DNA of 64,000 nt, from the NCBI GenBank assembly GCA_020137815.1, contig CM035362.1:5695715-5759714 (forward strand). The letters are read 5' to 3'. A program made the position numbers and the translations under genes. This stretch comes from Hormiphora californensis (Eukaryota > Ctenophora > Tentaculata > Cydippida > Pleurobrachiidae). Below are positions 24,695-64,000 of the stretch, in pieces. Below the pieces are notes generated by a model, which did not search any database, was not told the origin of the DNA, and worked only from the letters and a program-made list of their open reading frames with translations. Positions within the stretch are counted from its first letter, which is position 1. Each line of letters begins with the position of its first letter.

Positions 24695-27600
24695 TACGGT
24701 ACATACCTTCATGGCGAATACGATGTGTCCTCCACTAGTGATACTGGAAAAGAGAGTAAACCCAAACCATCCAGCCCCTAAAGTATAGAACAGTAGTAGT
24801 AGTAGCAGTGCAGCTTTCAATCCTGAAAAGTATAGATTTAGTATTGAGAGTAAGGAGCAGTGCAGCTTTCAATCCTGAAAAGTATAGATTTAGTATTGAG
24901 AGTAAGGAGCAGTACAGCTTTCAATCCTGAAAAGTATTGAGAGTAATTTCAGCTCGACTCTCTGTTATCTTATCTGGTTAATTAGATAATTGGATAATTA
25001 GGTTTGCACAAAAAACGGTTATAACCGGCTATAGCCACTTAGGAATGGTTTAGAGACTTTTCATTGGTGCCATTTTGTAGGCAATAGCCAAGTTATGGGG
25101 GGTCGACGTCGGATTTTTACCTCCAACCGTTTAGCCGTTATTTGGCTGTGGTCATGGTGAGCGAAAAACGGTAAAAAGCCCGATTTTGACCACCTTTAAA
25201 GCCAAATAACGGATAAACGGTTGGAGATAGAGCTTAAAAGTCCGACGTCGACCCCCCGTAACTTGGCACCAATGAAAAGTCTCTAAGTGGCTATAGCCGT
25301 ATAGCCAAAAAACTGTTATGTGCAAACCTAATTATCCAATTATATAATTAACCAGATGAGATAGAGACTTAACTTAAGCAAAGAAATCAGGTACTCGACC
25401 CGGCCCTAAGTTCTATCTGGAAAAGGGTAACGATTTTCTATTTTGGTAGTCGACTATTTTGGTAGTCGACTATTTTGGTAGTCGACTATTTTGGTAGATG
25501 TTTTGTTCAGTTAGTGAGGTCATTATAGGGAATTACCTTCATAACAAGTTTGCCGATCATAATATTGCAATAATGGGTAAACCCGTACTAGACGTGACAA
25601 TAATTAACCCGTACTAGACGTGACATCGAACACGTTGCAGCGGCAGTAATAACCCGTACTAGACGTCAGTAATTAATTTCATTTGTTTTGACACAATATC
25701 GAGCAAAATAATCTGCCTCTGGTTTCTCAATACACGTCATCCTGTGGGGCAATTGCCTGACCTTCAGGAACCGACCAAATCACGAAATACTGGTCCCTGA
25801 TTGGCTGATAACCAGTCACGTGACCTAAATAACGATTGGTTGTTTACTTGTGTCGGTCGGTTTCTGCCTGATCCTAGTTGCTCCAACCACGAAAGCAGGT
25901 CAGGTGGACTTTTACGGATATAATCCTGATCTTAGTTTCCGTTCCTACATATTTTCGTTATCTGACAAACTTGGCTTTCCAAAGTAGCTGTTGTTCGAGA
26001 GGTAGTAAAGTCGGATTTTTTGAAGTTGTCACCCCCCTTCTCGTGTGCAGAATATTTTTGCGTGTCACATCACATGTTAACATGTGGTGTGTTCGTCAAA
26101 ATTGATAAATTTCACATGCGCAGTCATTTGGGGGTGACAACTTCAAAAAATCCGACTTTATGTTATGTGCCTTTCCTTTCACTAGCTCAAGCTTAATTGT
26201 GCCCTAATGTTATAATATTAGTATTTTTTGCTTTGTCATTTGGTCTGATTTTGTAAATTCGTTGATTTTGACCCGCAAGCCAGAGAAGTTACCCCGGTTA
26301 CCCCCAACTAAACAAACCACCCTGTTACTAGGCAACTCCCAACTAACCAAACCACCCTGTTACTAGGCAACCCCCAACTAACCAAACCACACTGTTACTA
26401 GGCAACCCCCAACTAACCAAACCACACTGTTAATAGGCAACCCCAACTAACCAAACCACACTGTTACTAGGCAACCCCCAACTAACCAAACCACACTGTT
26501 ACTAGGCAACCCCCAACTAACCAAACCACACTGTTACTAGGCAACCCCAACTTACCAAACCACACTGTTACTAGGCAACCCCCAACTAACCAAACCACAC
26601 TGTTACTAGGCAACCCCCAACTAACCAAACCACACTGTTACTAGGCAACCCCCAACTAACCAAACCACACTGTTACTGGGCAGCCCCTATTGTATACAAG
26701 AATGACATACACCGAGAACAGAACATGAGCTCTTCCCCACCAACATCATCTGGCATTCACCACGGTCCTCCACTTCCAATTGAGCGACTTAGGAAGGACA
26801 AGGAGAGGATACGATCGAAATGTAACCGGGACATGTTCAAGAACTACATGGCGGAGATGAGCAGAGTTATGGGCTTTGAGAAGCTGTCCATCAATGAGTG
26901 TCTCTCTACTGCCATATCCATCCTTAAACTGGACAAGTTTTGCGATTACTTCGAGTCCGATCATAATGAATTTCCAGCAGATCTATTCTTCGAGGCTGGC
27001 AACTACATCGGGCTGGTGTTCGACGAGAATGGCCGGGTTTTGCACATCACCAGTCGGTTAACGGACCACCCATCACCATTCAACATGGCCTACATCGGGT
27101 CCTTTCTCGACCAGATCTGCCTGAATACCACCGAGATCCTTTACAAGGTGTTCCGGGATGAGTTGCAGGACTATTGAGATGAGGTTGAAGTACACGAAGA
27201 AAAACAAGCAGCCCACCACCATGCTGCTCAAGGGACGAGTGCTGGCCACTGGCAACCACCTATCGGACTGCGACTGGTAACATCAAGATCTTCATGGGAT
27301 ATGGTCTGATACCGGGCCGTCGAGACGTTGTCCGTGATCCAATTCATGTTCAACACCGGTTTCGAGATCTGGATTAACCGGGAATGTGAGATCATCAAGT
27401 CACATTCCTGGCTGGACATGCTGCTGGAGGAATGCCCTAAGTCCCCTCCGGGGTTCTCCAGTATCCCTTCTGGCACTTCTTCCACCCTGATGACCTGCCC
27501 GTTCTGGATCGAATGGAGTCCCAGACGAAGCGTGACGGGTTTTTTCTCTTGTACTTTCCGACTCTATGATGGAGACAGTTATCTCCTCGTCCAGGCCCGA

Positions 27601-29762
27601 GGGTACCCAATGAGGACGGAACATGGCGTCAAGTATAGTGAGACATACATCTGGCCTGTCGGTTACGAGGACTACAAGACTGGTGATCTTAACATTGTCG
27701 ATGTGAAGAAGATGTGGAGCCAAAAGCAGAAGAAGAACATGCTACAAAAGAGCATCACAGGTGCCCCCACTCCCTACCTGATCTGTCCAGCGGATACCAA
27801 GCAGTACAAGGTAGAAATGAGGTTTCCCGAAATTCCATCCACATCAGAAAAACCATCAACTACCGCGGTTGTTCAAGTGAAATCTGCGTTTGAGTTTTGT
27901 TTTAAGAACTCAACATCACGGAAGTTTGTCCCAGTGGCTGGCATGTTGCCAAGTGGAGGAGGAGGGATGGTTGGCATGTTGCCAAGTGGAAGAGGAGGGA
28001 TGGTTGGCATGTTGCCAAGTGGAGGAGGAGGGATTAGAGGTAGTGCTTACTCCACTCCAGTGGTTGGCATGTTGCCAAGTGGAGGAGGAGGAGGGGTGAG
28101 AGGTAGTGCTTACTCATCTCCAGTGGTTGGCATGTTGCCAAGTGGAGGAGGAGGAGGGATCAGAGGTAGTGCTTACTCCACTCCAAGCTCATACACATCC
28201 ATGGGTTCAAGCAGTAACTGTGGCTCTTTCATGAGCCTCTCCGATAAGAACACCGACTCTCGGACATACTCAGATACGAGTATTGTTCATACAGCACAAT
28301 CAGATACGAGTAGCATGTTTGATTTCTTCGCGAGTGGCAGTAGTACGGGATCTGGTGGTAACCGATCGAGTTGTAACAGTAACAACACCGCAACAACAAA
28401 CTCCCTCACCCCGTCCCCTCCCTCCACGTCGAGTAACGACAATCCCCAGATTCCAAACCCCGGCAATTACTTGGATAAGAGTCAGATGACGGACCATTTG
28501 GAGAGGAGGGGTGAGGGTGCTAGCGATGAAAGTGTTGAGTGTTCCAGGGAAATGACCGTTCAAAAGATTTTAACGTTGTGGAGTTTGTTACATAACCTGA
28601 AGGACAGCAACCAAAATCTTTACGACAAATTCGCTAGTTTCATGATGGAGAACTCGACTGAACTCGTTGTGTACCTGCCACTGATACTAAAGATGGTGAA
28701 CCAGGGAATTGGAAGTCACTGCGCTGGCAAGCGCAAAGGTGACCATCCCCTCCCCCCAGCCGCGCGTGCCAGAGTGCAGTAATAACTTTTTTCAGTTTTT
28801 AGCCAAAAATGGCATTTTGCGACGCCCATAGGGAGGCCCCCACTGCACCGATCGGTCTGAAATTTGGTATACAGTGTCACATAGTCTAGATCTACTGTAG
28901 TTTAAAAGGGCAAGTCTCTATCTCTTTTAGTTTTAGAGATATGGCATCGTGAAAAAAGCAATAAATGTCCCGGGTCTATCTATGTATCTATCTATCTATG
29001 GATAGACGCTGTTTTTACCAAATTTATAATTATTTTTGAGAGAAAACGACATAAGATAGACACTTCTCGTTTGTTGCATTCGAAAGATAATCGTTCAAAT
29101 TGTGTAGACGAATAGTTGTCATGTTCTAGGTCCAACCAGAACGTCTTAACAAACTGTCATAAAGATAAGAGTTTTATCAAATCAACCAAATTTCTTTGAG
29201 CTCAATTTACACCCTGAAGACGGCTTCTGATTGAAAAACGGAGACCGCACTTACGAAAGATAATCGTCTATACTTTCAGAAACTATATCGCGAATTTGTG
29301 AATCTCTATTTCTAAAGGTCTCAAATCGCGTCTGAAGTGTTAAGACTGTATGAAAATAGGTATGACGATAATGCGTTTTTCGCCAAAGCGACCTCAAATC
29401 TTGTCCAATCGATCTCAAACTTGGTCAGCATCTTTATCTAGATGGGCCTGATAATAATATATCCCTATCTTGACATTATAACGTCGTGACGTCACGCTAT
29501 GACGTCATAATGACGTCAAAGTTGAAATTTTCGTATTTTAGCGATTCCTGACGGTCTTTACACGTCCAGACATGTCTTACATTGTATTTCACATCAGAAA
29601 ATACCAAAAATATACCCCAATTAAGCCAAAAACTAACAGAAATTAGTTGGCTGGAAAGGTGACCATTTTGTTGTCAAACTGACACCTTTGCCCGGCCCGG
29701 GTTACAGATATGATCGATGGGGTAAATCAGGGAGAAAGAGAGAGAGAGAAAGAGAGAAAGAA

Positions 29763-29826
<64 letters not shown>

Positions 29827-32158
29827 TAAAAGAGAGAGATAGAAATCAGAGAGGGAAAGATAATGATGAAACCCGGAGAGGGCAAAGGTGTCAGTTTGAC
29901 AACAAAATGGTCACCTTTCCAGCCAACTAATTTCTGTTAGTTTTTGGCTTATAAGTAAAATAGATAAATGAGAAATTGATTAAAAATCGAGGTTTGACTG
30001 ATACTAAAACACACATGACGTATGTATCTGATGATCGTCCTAACATCGCTCTCTCTCTCTCTCTTTTTAGGCGGCTGGCAGTGAAAAAGACGATACTGTC
30101 AAGAGGTGTGTGGACCTATGACTGACTTCCCGGTAAATCGGGGTCCGACCGAAGGTAATTTCGAGAATTGAAAACAAAAACTGTGTTCCCGAACTAAACG
30201 TGTTCCAGAGAATTTGTATTGTGTGTGTGTACTGGGTGTCTGTCATTTATGAATTTAAAAACGTTACCGTGTGCATGTTGGCTGTTGCATGAATATGTAT
30301 TTAAAATGAAAATTTTGCAATTTTGCAATTTCGCGATTCCAACCTCTCTGTACCTATTCTACAGTCGGACTCCGATTTCGGGACACCCTCGGGGGAAAAG
30401 AATCCTGCCACTAAATCGGGGTGTCCACTAAATCGGGGGCCACTAAATCGGGGTCCGACTGTACATGGATTGAAATTTGTGGGCTGGAAAGGTTGCCCTA
30501 TTATTTGAGCTACCTTTGGCAACAGTACATTCTCTTGTGATAGACGAAGCTTCTGTACCCTGTGGCAAAGGTAGCTCAAATAATAGGGCAACCTTTCCAG
30601 CCCACTAATTTCAATTAGTTTTGGTATAATTAGTTTTTATTTATTTTGCCCATAAAAGAGGCAATTAGCCACTGTGCTAATTTTTCATCAATCATTACAT
30701 ATAATTCGTAACATATTTCAGTAGACTGAACTTAACATTTTTATGTCTTCTGAGTGTTGGCTATTAAAGCTTTGTGTACTGCACTAAATCGTGTTTCGGT
30801 TTCAGGGCACCCCGGGGTTCCGGTGAATTGGGGTCCGACTGTAGTAAATATAAATCGCTCTTACTCGATGACATTCGAATCCTTCTTTCGCATCCCTTGG
30901 TCAGCATCCATTAATTATTCAGGTGTTGGCGATTGTGCTTTGGGCTAATATCTCTATTATAATATTGCATCAGCAGGATCACACCCCTGGGTGCGCTAGT
31001 ACATATTATATAAGTTGGTTAACAGTAACTAGGAAGATTTAAGAAGGACCTAACACAAAGAATTAGAGTCTGAGAGAGAGAAGGAGAGCGAGAGAGAGTT
31101 AAGATTTTTTTGGTGAGAGATAATATTTTTTGCAGACCTCACACGAATGGCATGTCCACGAATTGCTTTATTAGGAATAAATTTAAATAAAGGTTCGCAA
31201 GCTCTCAGGTTATCAGCTCCCTACAAAAAAACAACCTACCACTCTCCTCTGCAGAAAGATGTCCTCCCGTCGCTTCATCGTTAACCAAATGTAACTCCAG
31301 CCCCACTCTGCTTTGCGTGGGGTACTGGGGATAGCAAGTGGCGGCATCCACAAAGAGAGCGTAGAAGGTATGTGGCTCATGGGACCACAGGGGAAATAGC
31401 CTTTCTTTGAATTCCGTGCTTGATTTAGTAGGGAAAACTGAGGGATGTAGGATGGTGATTACTTCAAAGTTATAATAATTCAATCTAAAAGACTCACTTT
31501 AATACGTTGAATTAGTACACCAGTATTTTACACGAGGAAAAAATAGGGAAATGAGATGTTCTGACGATCGCTGATGCATGAAACTACAAGTTAACAAAAC
31601 TACTAATTTAAATTTCCTAAAGCTCCTGTTGAGCATGACCAGGAATAAAATGTTACATACGTGAGAATGATGCTTTTCTTAAGAATTGGTTGCAGTCACC
31701 CTGGAACCGGTCTAACAGTTTCTCTCGGGGGAAGAAATAAAGTCCACCGATACTATCGTTCCCTCTTAACTTAGCTTTCGCTTGGTTCCCTTGAAATACA
31801 AAACAAAGATAAGGACTCAGAAATTATGGGAAGTGGATTTCTTCATCAATAATTTTTAATGGCATGTTGCCAAAAACTAACAAAGCTATCTAAAACATCC
31901 TATTCAAATCTACAGAATCTAAATTAACAAAATATCGATTCAGTTAAGGGCGCCATACCGTGGAAGGTGAATTTGGCGACGACGATTCCCCTTTCATCGC
32001 GAGCTTGTTTAGAATCTGAGATGAACCTAGAAACCAGGACGGATTACAACTTAGTAAATGGTGCGAGAAAGTGCTGCATATCGATCAACTTACGTCACTG
32101 TTTTGCTGATGGAGAGCGATACTATAGCGCAGAGGGAGACTAAGCATAGACAACGCAT
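19804..32158 (-). CDS. GPR180-like: GPR180-like (intimal thickness receptor-like) seven-helix protein
   Basis: Ten exons on the minus strand: 32158-32094, 32026-31959, 31789-31657, 31484-31240, 24822-24707, 24032-23885, 23714-23647, 22821-22691, 22366-22271, 20103-19804, about 456 residues (human GPR180 has 440). Exon 1 encodes a signal peptide (MRCLCLVSLCAIV). The luminal domain matches GPR180 in layout (AKFTFHG, GLYFFP, LSAEESG). The membrane part contains FYTLGAGWFGF, a GWT motif, RSALRQDFY, LLWFLSYP and LFWEVSSLS, the last being diagnostic of the family. All phases agree except one missing base in exon 22821-22691 near 22736. Exon 3 keeps frame with donor GTAACA, not the overlapping GTATGT four bases earlier. 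The protein is expected in secretory or plasma membranes. Intron 4 contains bHLH-PAS copy 2. Confidence 0.85.
20417..20525. mobile_element. hAT-like MITE with perfect 8-bp target duplication
   Basis: GTGTATAT lies on both sides; in the last intron of the GPR180-like gene. The E-box reads GTCACGTGAA. Confidence 0.9.
21403..21496. mobile_element. hAT-like MITE, one end lost
   Basis: Left end CAGCAAGAACCGACC; the copy stops at GTATTTCA. The flank TATACCACTACGATAT is repeated on both sides. Confidence 0.8.
22049..22205. mobile_element. hAT-like MITE with a tandem half copy
   Basis: One copy with an intact left end is followed at about 22140 by a second copy of the right half, so the E-box and one CCAAT box are doubled. 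It lies just downstream of exon 9 of the GPR180-like gene. Confidence 0.8.
22788..23165. repeat. Four tandem copies of the GPR180-like exon 8 acceptor region
   Basis: GAATACCAACACCAGCTACA plus CCCCTACATACCTGGGGAG occurs at 22792, 22931, 23021 and 23122, each with an intact-looking acceptor and the first 30 or so exon bases. Confidence 0.85.
23408..23690. repeat. Three copies of the GPR180-like exon 7 donor region
   Basis: CTAAGGTCTTACCAGTTCTG and AGCGGCTWGTTGAGATTCT at 23410, 23525 and 23636; the last is the functional exon end at 23647. Confidence 0.85.
23434..23517. mobile_element. hAT-like MITE inside a duplicated exon boundary
   Basis: A copy without terminal repeats sits inside one of three tandem copies of the exon 7 donor region of the GPR180-like gene. 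Confidence 0.8.
24476..24545. repeat. Palindrome with GATCGTACGCGTACGATC centre
   Basis: An 18-bp perfect palindrome inside TCAAAACAATAT outer arms, in GPR180-like intron 5. Confidence 0.55.
24595..24692. repeat. (GA)n microsatellite next to the exon 5 donor
   Basis: About 98 bp; begins about 14 bases past the splice donor of exon 24822-24707. Confidence 0.9.
24803..24960. repeat. Three tandem copies of the GPR180-like exon 5 acceptor
   Basis: A 52-bp unit containing GCAGCTTTCAATCCTGAAAA, i.e. acceptor CTTTTCAG plus the first exon bases, repeated three times. Confidence 0.85.
24972..25357. mobile_element. 386-bp foldback element
   Basis: ATCTGGTTAATTA...AATTAGGTTTGCAC at the left is mirrored at the right; inner arms (GGGGTCGACGTCGGA) also pair, so most of the element folds on itself. 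Confidence 0.7.
25436..25498. repeat. 17-bp tandem repeat
   Basis: TATTTTGGTAGTCGACT in four copies. Confidence 0.85.
25765..25866. mobile_element. hAT-like MITE
   Basis: CAGGAACCGACC and CGGTCGGTTTCTG ends; a small internal deletion before the second CCAAT box. Confidence 0.85.
26006..26160. mobile_element. MITE with TAAAGTCGGATTTTTTGAAG ends
   Basis: About 30-bp near-perfect inverted ends. A 53-bp miniature at 34288-34340 keeps only the two arms. Confidence 0.7.
26300..26689 (+). promoter_or_regulatory. Tandem X-box (RFX-type) array upstream of bHLH-PAS copy 2
   Basis: About ten to eleven units with GTTACTAGGCAAC (reverse complement of the copy 1 core), same orientation relative to the gene as in copy 1, ending next to the start at 26725. 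One unit has GTTAATAGGCAAC and the last GTTACTGGGCAGC, so a few cores are damaged. Confidence 0.65.
26725..28720 (+). pseudogene. bHLH-PAS-like copy 2, frameshifted, inside the GPR180-like intron
   Basis: This is an inverted duplicate of the gene at 8.6-10.8 kb. Residues 1-148 match copy 1 closely, then a one-base insertion near 27166 brings a stop at 27175. Between 27240 and 27290 an extra block replaces the copy 1 sequence, another base is inserted near 27345, and the stretch 27430-27541 is read in a shifted frame before the PAS-B end resumes. The second half is open to 28782, with an in-frame expansion of a GMLPSGGGG unit (five copies against one). The splice donor GTAAGT of copy 1 is changed to GTCACT, so the last exon is absent. 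Probably a pseudogene; compensating frameshifts or unrecognised small introns are less likely. Confidence 0.75.
28783..29640. other. Intron sequence of the GPR180-like gene, nothing recognised
   Basis: AT-rich; a short GTATCTATCTAT run near 28980 and doubled TGACGTCA-type sites at 29485-29520. Confidence 0.4.
29641..29941. mobile_element. Foldback element with a (GA)n core
   Basis: Arms of about 45 bp (TTGGCTGGAAAGGTGACC to CACCTTTGCC) enclose a (GA)n tract at 29732-29840. Related to 30480-30604. Confidence 0.7.
30362..30461. mobile_element. Pogo/Tigger-like MITE
   Basis: Ends CAGTCGGACTCCGATTT and AAATCGGGGTCCGACTG with TA on both sides. This TIR and the TA target resemble the pogo/Tigger branch of Tc1-mariner. 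Inside are several ACTAAATCGGGG repeats. Confidence 0.75.
30480..30604. mobile_element. Foldback MITE, GGGCTGGAAAGGT family
   Basis: Arms of about 38 bp (GGGCTGGAAAGGTTGCCC...) pair nearly perfectly around a 48-base loop. Confidence 0.7.
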
Positions 32159-32425
32159 TTTTATTCGGTAGTCTCAGGCAGATCTTTTCTCAACAAAATC
32201 AAAGATTTTCTGCCGTAGTTTTAGTACTGTCAGTTACAGTAACCCTCAGTGTTTTTTATGTGTTTTAAGTGACCTCTGAACTTCCTCGTCCCGTCCACTG
32301 TTTTGGTTTTACTGGCGTTGAAACTTGAACCTCTGAGTCACGGCGCGAAAAATTCGAGGTGAAAAAAATCTGAAAAATATCCCGAAATAAAGGTTGAAAT
32401 TGCGCGGACGCGCGCGGCGCGAAAC

Positions 32426-32674
32426 TAAAGTCCGTTTCAAGCGACTTGACCCGCAATTCTTGGAATTCGGCGCAACTGTTCACCCCTCAACTCGTGCGCG
32501 TGCGATATTTTAATTTACGCTGCGCGCGCTACACGTTAACATGTGATAAACGCGCAAAAAAAATCCGCGCACGACTTTGGGGGGTGAACAGTTGAAAAAA
32601 AATGGACATTATTTACAAAGGGGAAATCCTGAATTTCCAGGAATCTCAGGTCAAGTCGTTTGAAACGCACTTTA
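32426..32674. mobile_element. Same MITE family, interrupted by a nested MITE
   Basis: Left and right parts match 17786-17911 closely. Between them lies the 133-bp element 32473-32605. Confidence 0.75.
32473..32605. mobile_element. MITE with CAACTGTTCACCCC ends (nested copy)
   Basis: CAACTGTTCACCCC and its complement enclose a CpG-rich middle with TTAACATGTGATAAACGCG. It is in reverse orientation to the copy at 15299-15442. Confidence 0.7.
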
Positions 32675-33396
32675 GAAATGCTTTTAAAAAATCATTTATT
32701 CCGCGCGTTACGTTAAAACTGAAAACCAACACCGCGGTGCACCGGTGATGATTCTAAAATTGAAAATTGAAAAATTGCTGAAAATTCAAAATTGTTGAAA
32801 TTTTGTGGGCCAGCGTTAAAATCTGGGTGTTTCGTTGGCATGCGCTGCCGGCTGCAGACCCCAAGTGCGTGCGTTTTCCACGGCTTCTCCATTGGGGACT
32901 GTAGCGTAGGCCAAGGTGTTTCGTGAGTGCTAACAAACGGTTTTTTAGGGTTAGGGCTAAAGTTTTTTTTTTGCCGGTCCAATTAAAACGGAATAAAAAT
33001 CAAGGTAATCAGTACATATAAGATTAATAAATTAGGGCTAAAGTAGGGTTAGGGTTTGGGTTGGGGTTAGGCCTTGACATTTCCTACCAGATAAACTTTG
33101 AATTAGCCAAAACGGTTGAGTGGTTTGGCGGTTAGAGCCATTTTAGTGAATCAACTTTTTTGGCAGCGCGCACCTGTAATCAGGCCACGAAACACCCAGA
33201 TCGTAACGGCGCCCAATTTTGTGGACGCAACAGACACAAGTTTTTTACGCAAATTTTACACGATTACAAGATAACAAGATACAAAATAACTGCCTTTTTT
33301 AAGTAACAAAGTTCAAAACTAATCGATAATAAACAATATTCCTTATTTTCAGATAACAGATAACATTTTCTCAACTGTTTTCACTTCAGAAAGTTA

Positions 33397-33410
33397 ATGG
33401 CAGACCAGTT

Positions 33411-33414
<4 letters not shown>
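33397..33414 (+). promoter_or_regulatory. Short uORF overlapping the receptor start
   Basis: ATG at 33397 opens a five-codon frame whose TGA stop overlaps the receptor ATG as ATGA. This could allow termination-reinitiation or reduce translation. Whether the transcript begins upstream of it is unknown. Confidence 0.4.
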
Positions 33415-63108
<29,694 letters not shown>

Positions 63109-64000
63109 AGAAATAATCCCTTGATGACATCTGATTATGAAGCTTGAGCTGCCCATGAGGACTGTGAGAGTGGGATCGGGACATTGCATTTTAATTTAGC
63201 TCGTTTACATGGTGACTGATCTGCTTCTTAGTTGCAAATCACATTTTGTAAACACCAACTAGTTGGTATTCACAAAATGTGAACAGCATGTTAGGTAGAG
63301 AGTATCGGGTATACTTTTTATTCAATTTGTGCATTGTGCAACTATCTAATAGTTGGCTGCGTGTGAAGGTACTGAAGTACATTTTATATAAGTTTCAAAT
63401 CACTTCGATAATTACTAATAACTACTCTCTCTTACTCACTGTTCGGCTGACTCAGTAGTCGGCAAAAAGAGCCCTTATCAGTCATCCAGATGCGCATGTT
63501 ATTTCATTTTCATCAATTCGTCCCATGCAGATAATACAGTTATTGAATAATAGATGTGCTAAGTCTAGTCTGACATTGCATTGATGGTATCCACTATCCG
63601 TATTGCCAATTTCTAGAAACTTAACCAAAACGAAGAAACGTCTAGACGCGTCTAGACGGTCTAGTAGACCCTGCACTGCAGTATGTTTATGTTGGTGCTT
63701 GTGTAAATAAAGTGTTTTTACTTTTTTCGACAGTACAAAAGTATTTTAGAGTTTTACTTGCAGCAGAGCGGAAGTTTTTGAATATTTGACTTCTGGTTTT
63801 TACGTAACGCGCGAAACTCCTTTGGATAAATCGCGCTTACTCATATGCGCGCAACGGTACACAGTTCACGCCGCGCTGGATATTTTCGTTCCTTCCAACC
63901 CCCTTTCTCTCTTCGGCAGCTTCTCTTCGGCTGTCGTTGGCATGCGCTGCAGACCCCAGTCCCCAAGTGCACGCGTTTTCCACGGCTTCTTTGAGGCTTC
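63109..64000. other. Receptor 3' region and downstream sequence
   Basis: 3' UTR to about 63730 including an ACATTTTGT inverted pair near 63242-63281. 63935-63990 repeats a block also present at 32833-32895 (GTTGGCATGCGCTGC). Confidence 0.5.
63706..63711 (+). terminator. Poly(A) signal of the receptor gene
   Basis: AATAAA about 600 bases after the stop at 63108, followed by a T-rich stretch (GTTTTTAC...). This is the first canonical signal I see downstream on the plus strand. Confidence 0.45.

Larger units (their letters stand above)
32159..33410. promoter_or_regulatory. Divergent promoter spacer between GPR180-like and the receptor
   Basis: The two start codons point away from each other across 1.25 kb. 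The spacer holds a CpG-rich stretch (about 32395-32425), a nested pair of MITEs (32426-32674), a block shared with 63935-63990 (about 32833-32895), and short TTAGGG-like runs near 32945 and 33048. Shared regulation is inferred from arrangement only. Confidence 0.45.

Noticed and set aside
32940-33080. Interstitial telomere repeat
   Set aside because: Only two or three scattered TTAGGG-like units; too short to support.

Overview
This window is animal genomic DNA, not prokaryotic: every real gene is broken into short exons with GT-AG introns, the proteins are metazoan (a GPR180-like seven-helix protein, a lysosomal GALNS-type sulfatase, a bHLH-PAS-like regulator, and a TSP1/EGF single-pass receptor), and the intergenic DNA is crowded with microsatellites, minisatellites and hairpin-forming MITEs. 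A non-bilaterian animal such as a sponge would fit the compact genes and the unusual receptor, but that placement is inference.

Layout. 1-8.6 kb: no gene recognised; a 35-bp minisatellite, hAT-type MITEs and several hairpin elements. 8.6-11.6 kb: an intact two-exon bHLH-PAS-like gene on the minus strand whose promoter abuts an array of about 13 RFX-type X-boxes. 11.6-19.8 kb: repeats, including a 1.06-kb 17-bp minisatellite. 19.8-32.16 kb: a ten-exon GPR180-like gene on the minus strand. Its 6.4-kb fourth intron holds a second, frameshifted copy of the bHLH-PAS gene (plus strand), again preceded by an X-box array. 33.4-63.1 kb: a plus-strand receptor gene with 15 in-phase exons encoding signal peptide, TSP1, five EGF-like units, a stalk, one membrane helix and a tail with 14 tyrosines (575 residues). 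Its fifth intron contains a complete 13-exon GALNS-like sulfatase on the opposite strand (504 residues). Other introns hold a REL-type LINE, a decayed EGF exon, a large TTAA-flanked palindromic transposon, a 1.13-kb transposon with inverted subterminal motif arrays, and about 53 tandem 21-bp units that each contain TGACGTAA.

Three themes run through the window. (1) One hAT-like MITE family is present in about 21 copies; each near-complete copy carries a CACGTG E-box between two CCAAT boxes. (2) Tandem duplications repeatedly span splice junctions, so intact-looking donors or acceptors, with a few exon bases, occur three to eight times in a row at many exons of three different genes. (3) Genes are nested: two gene bodies lie antisense inside introns of other genes. 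GPR180-like and the receptor are divergently transcribed from a 1.25-kb spacer.

All exon models were built by eye from splice sites, phase and family similarity remembered from human GPR180 and GALNS; no alignment or transcript evidence was available.
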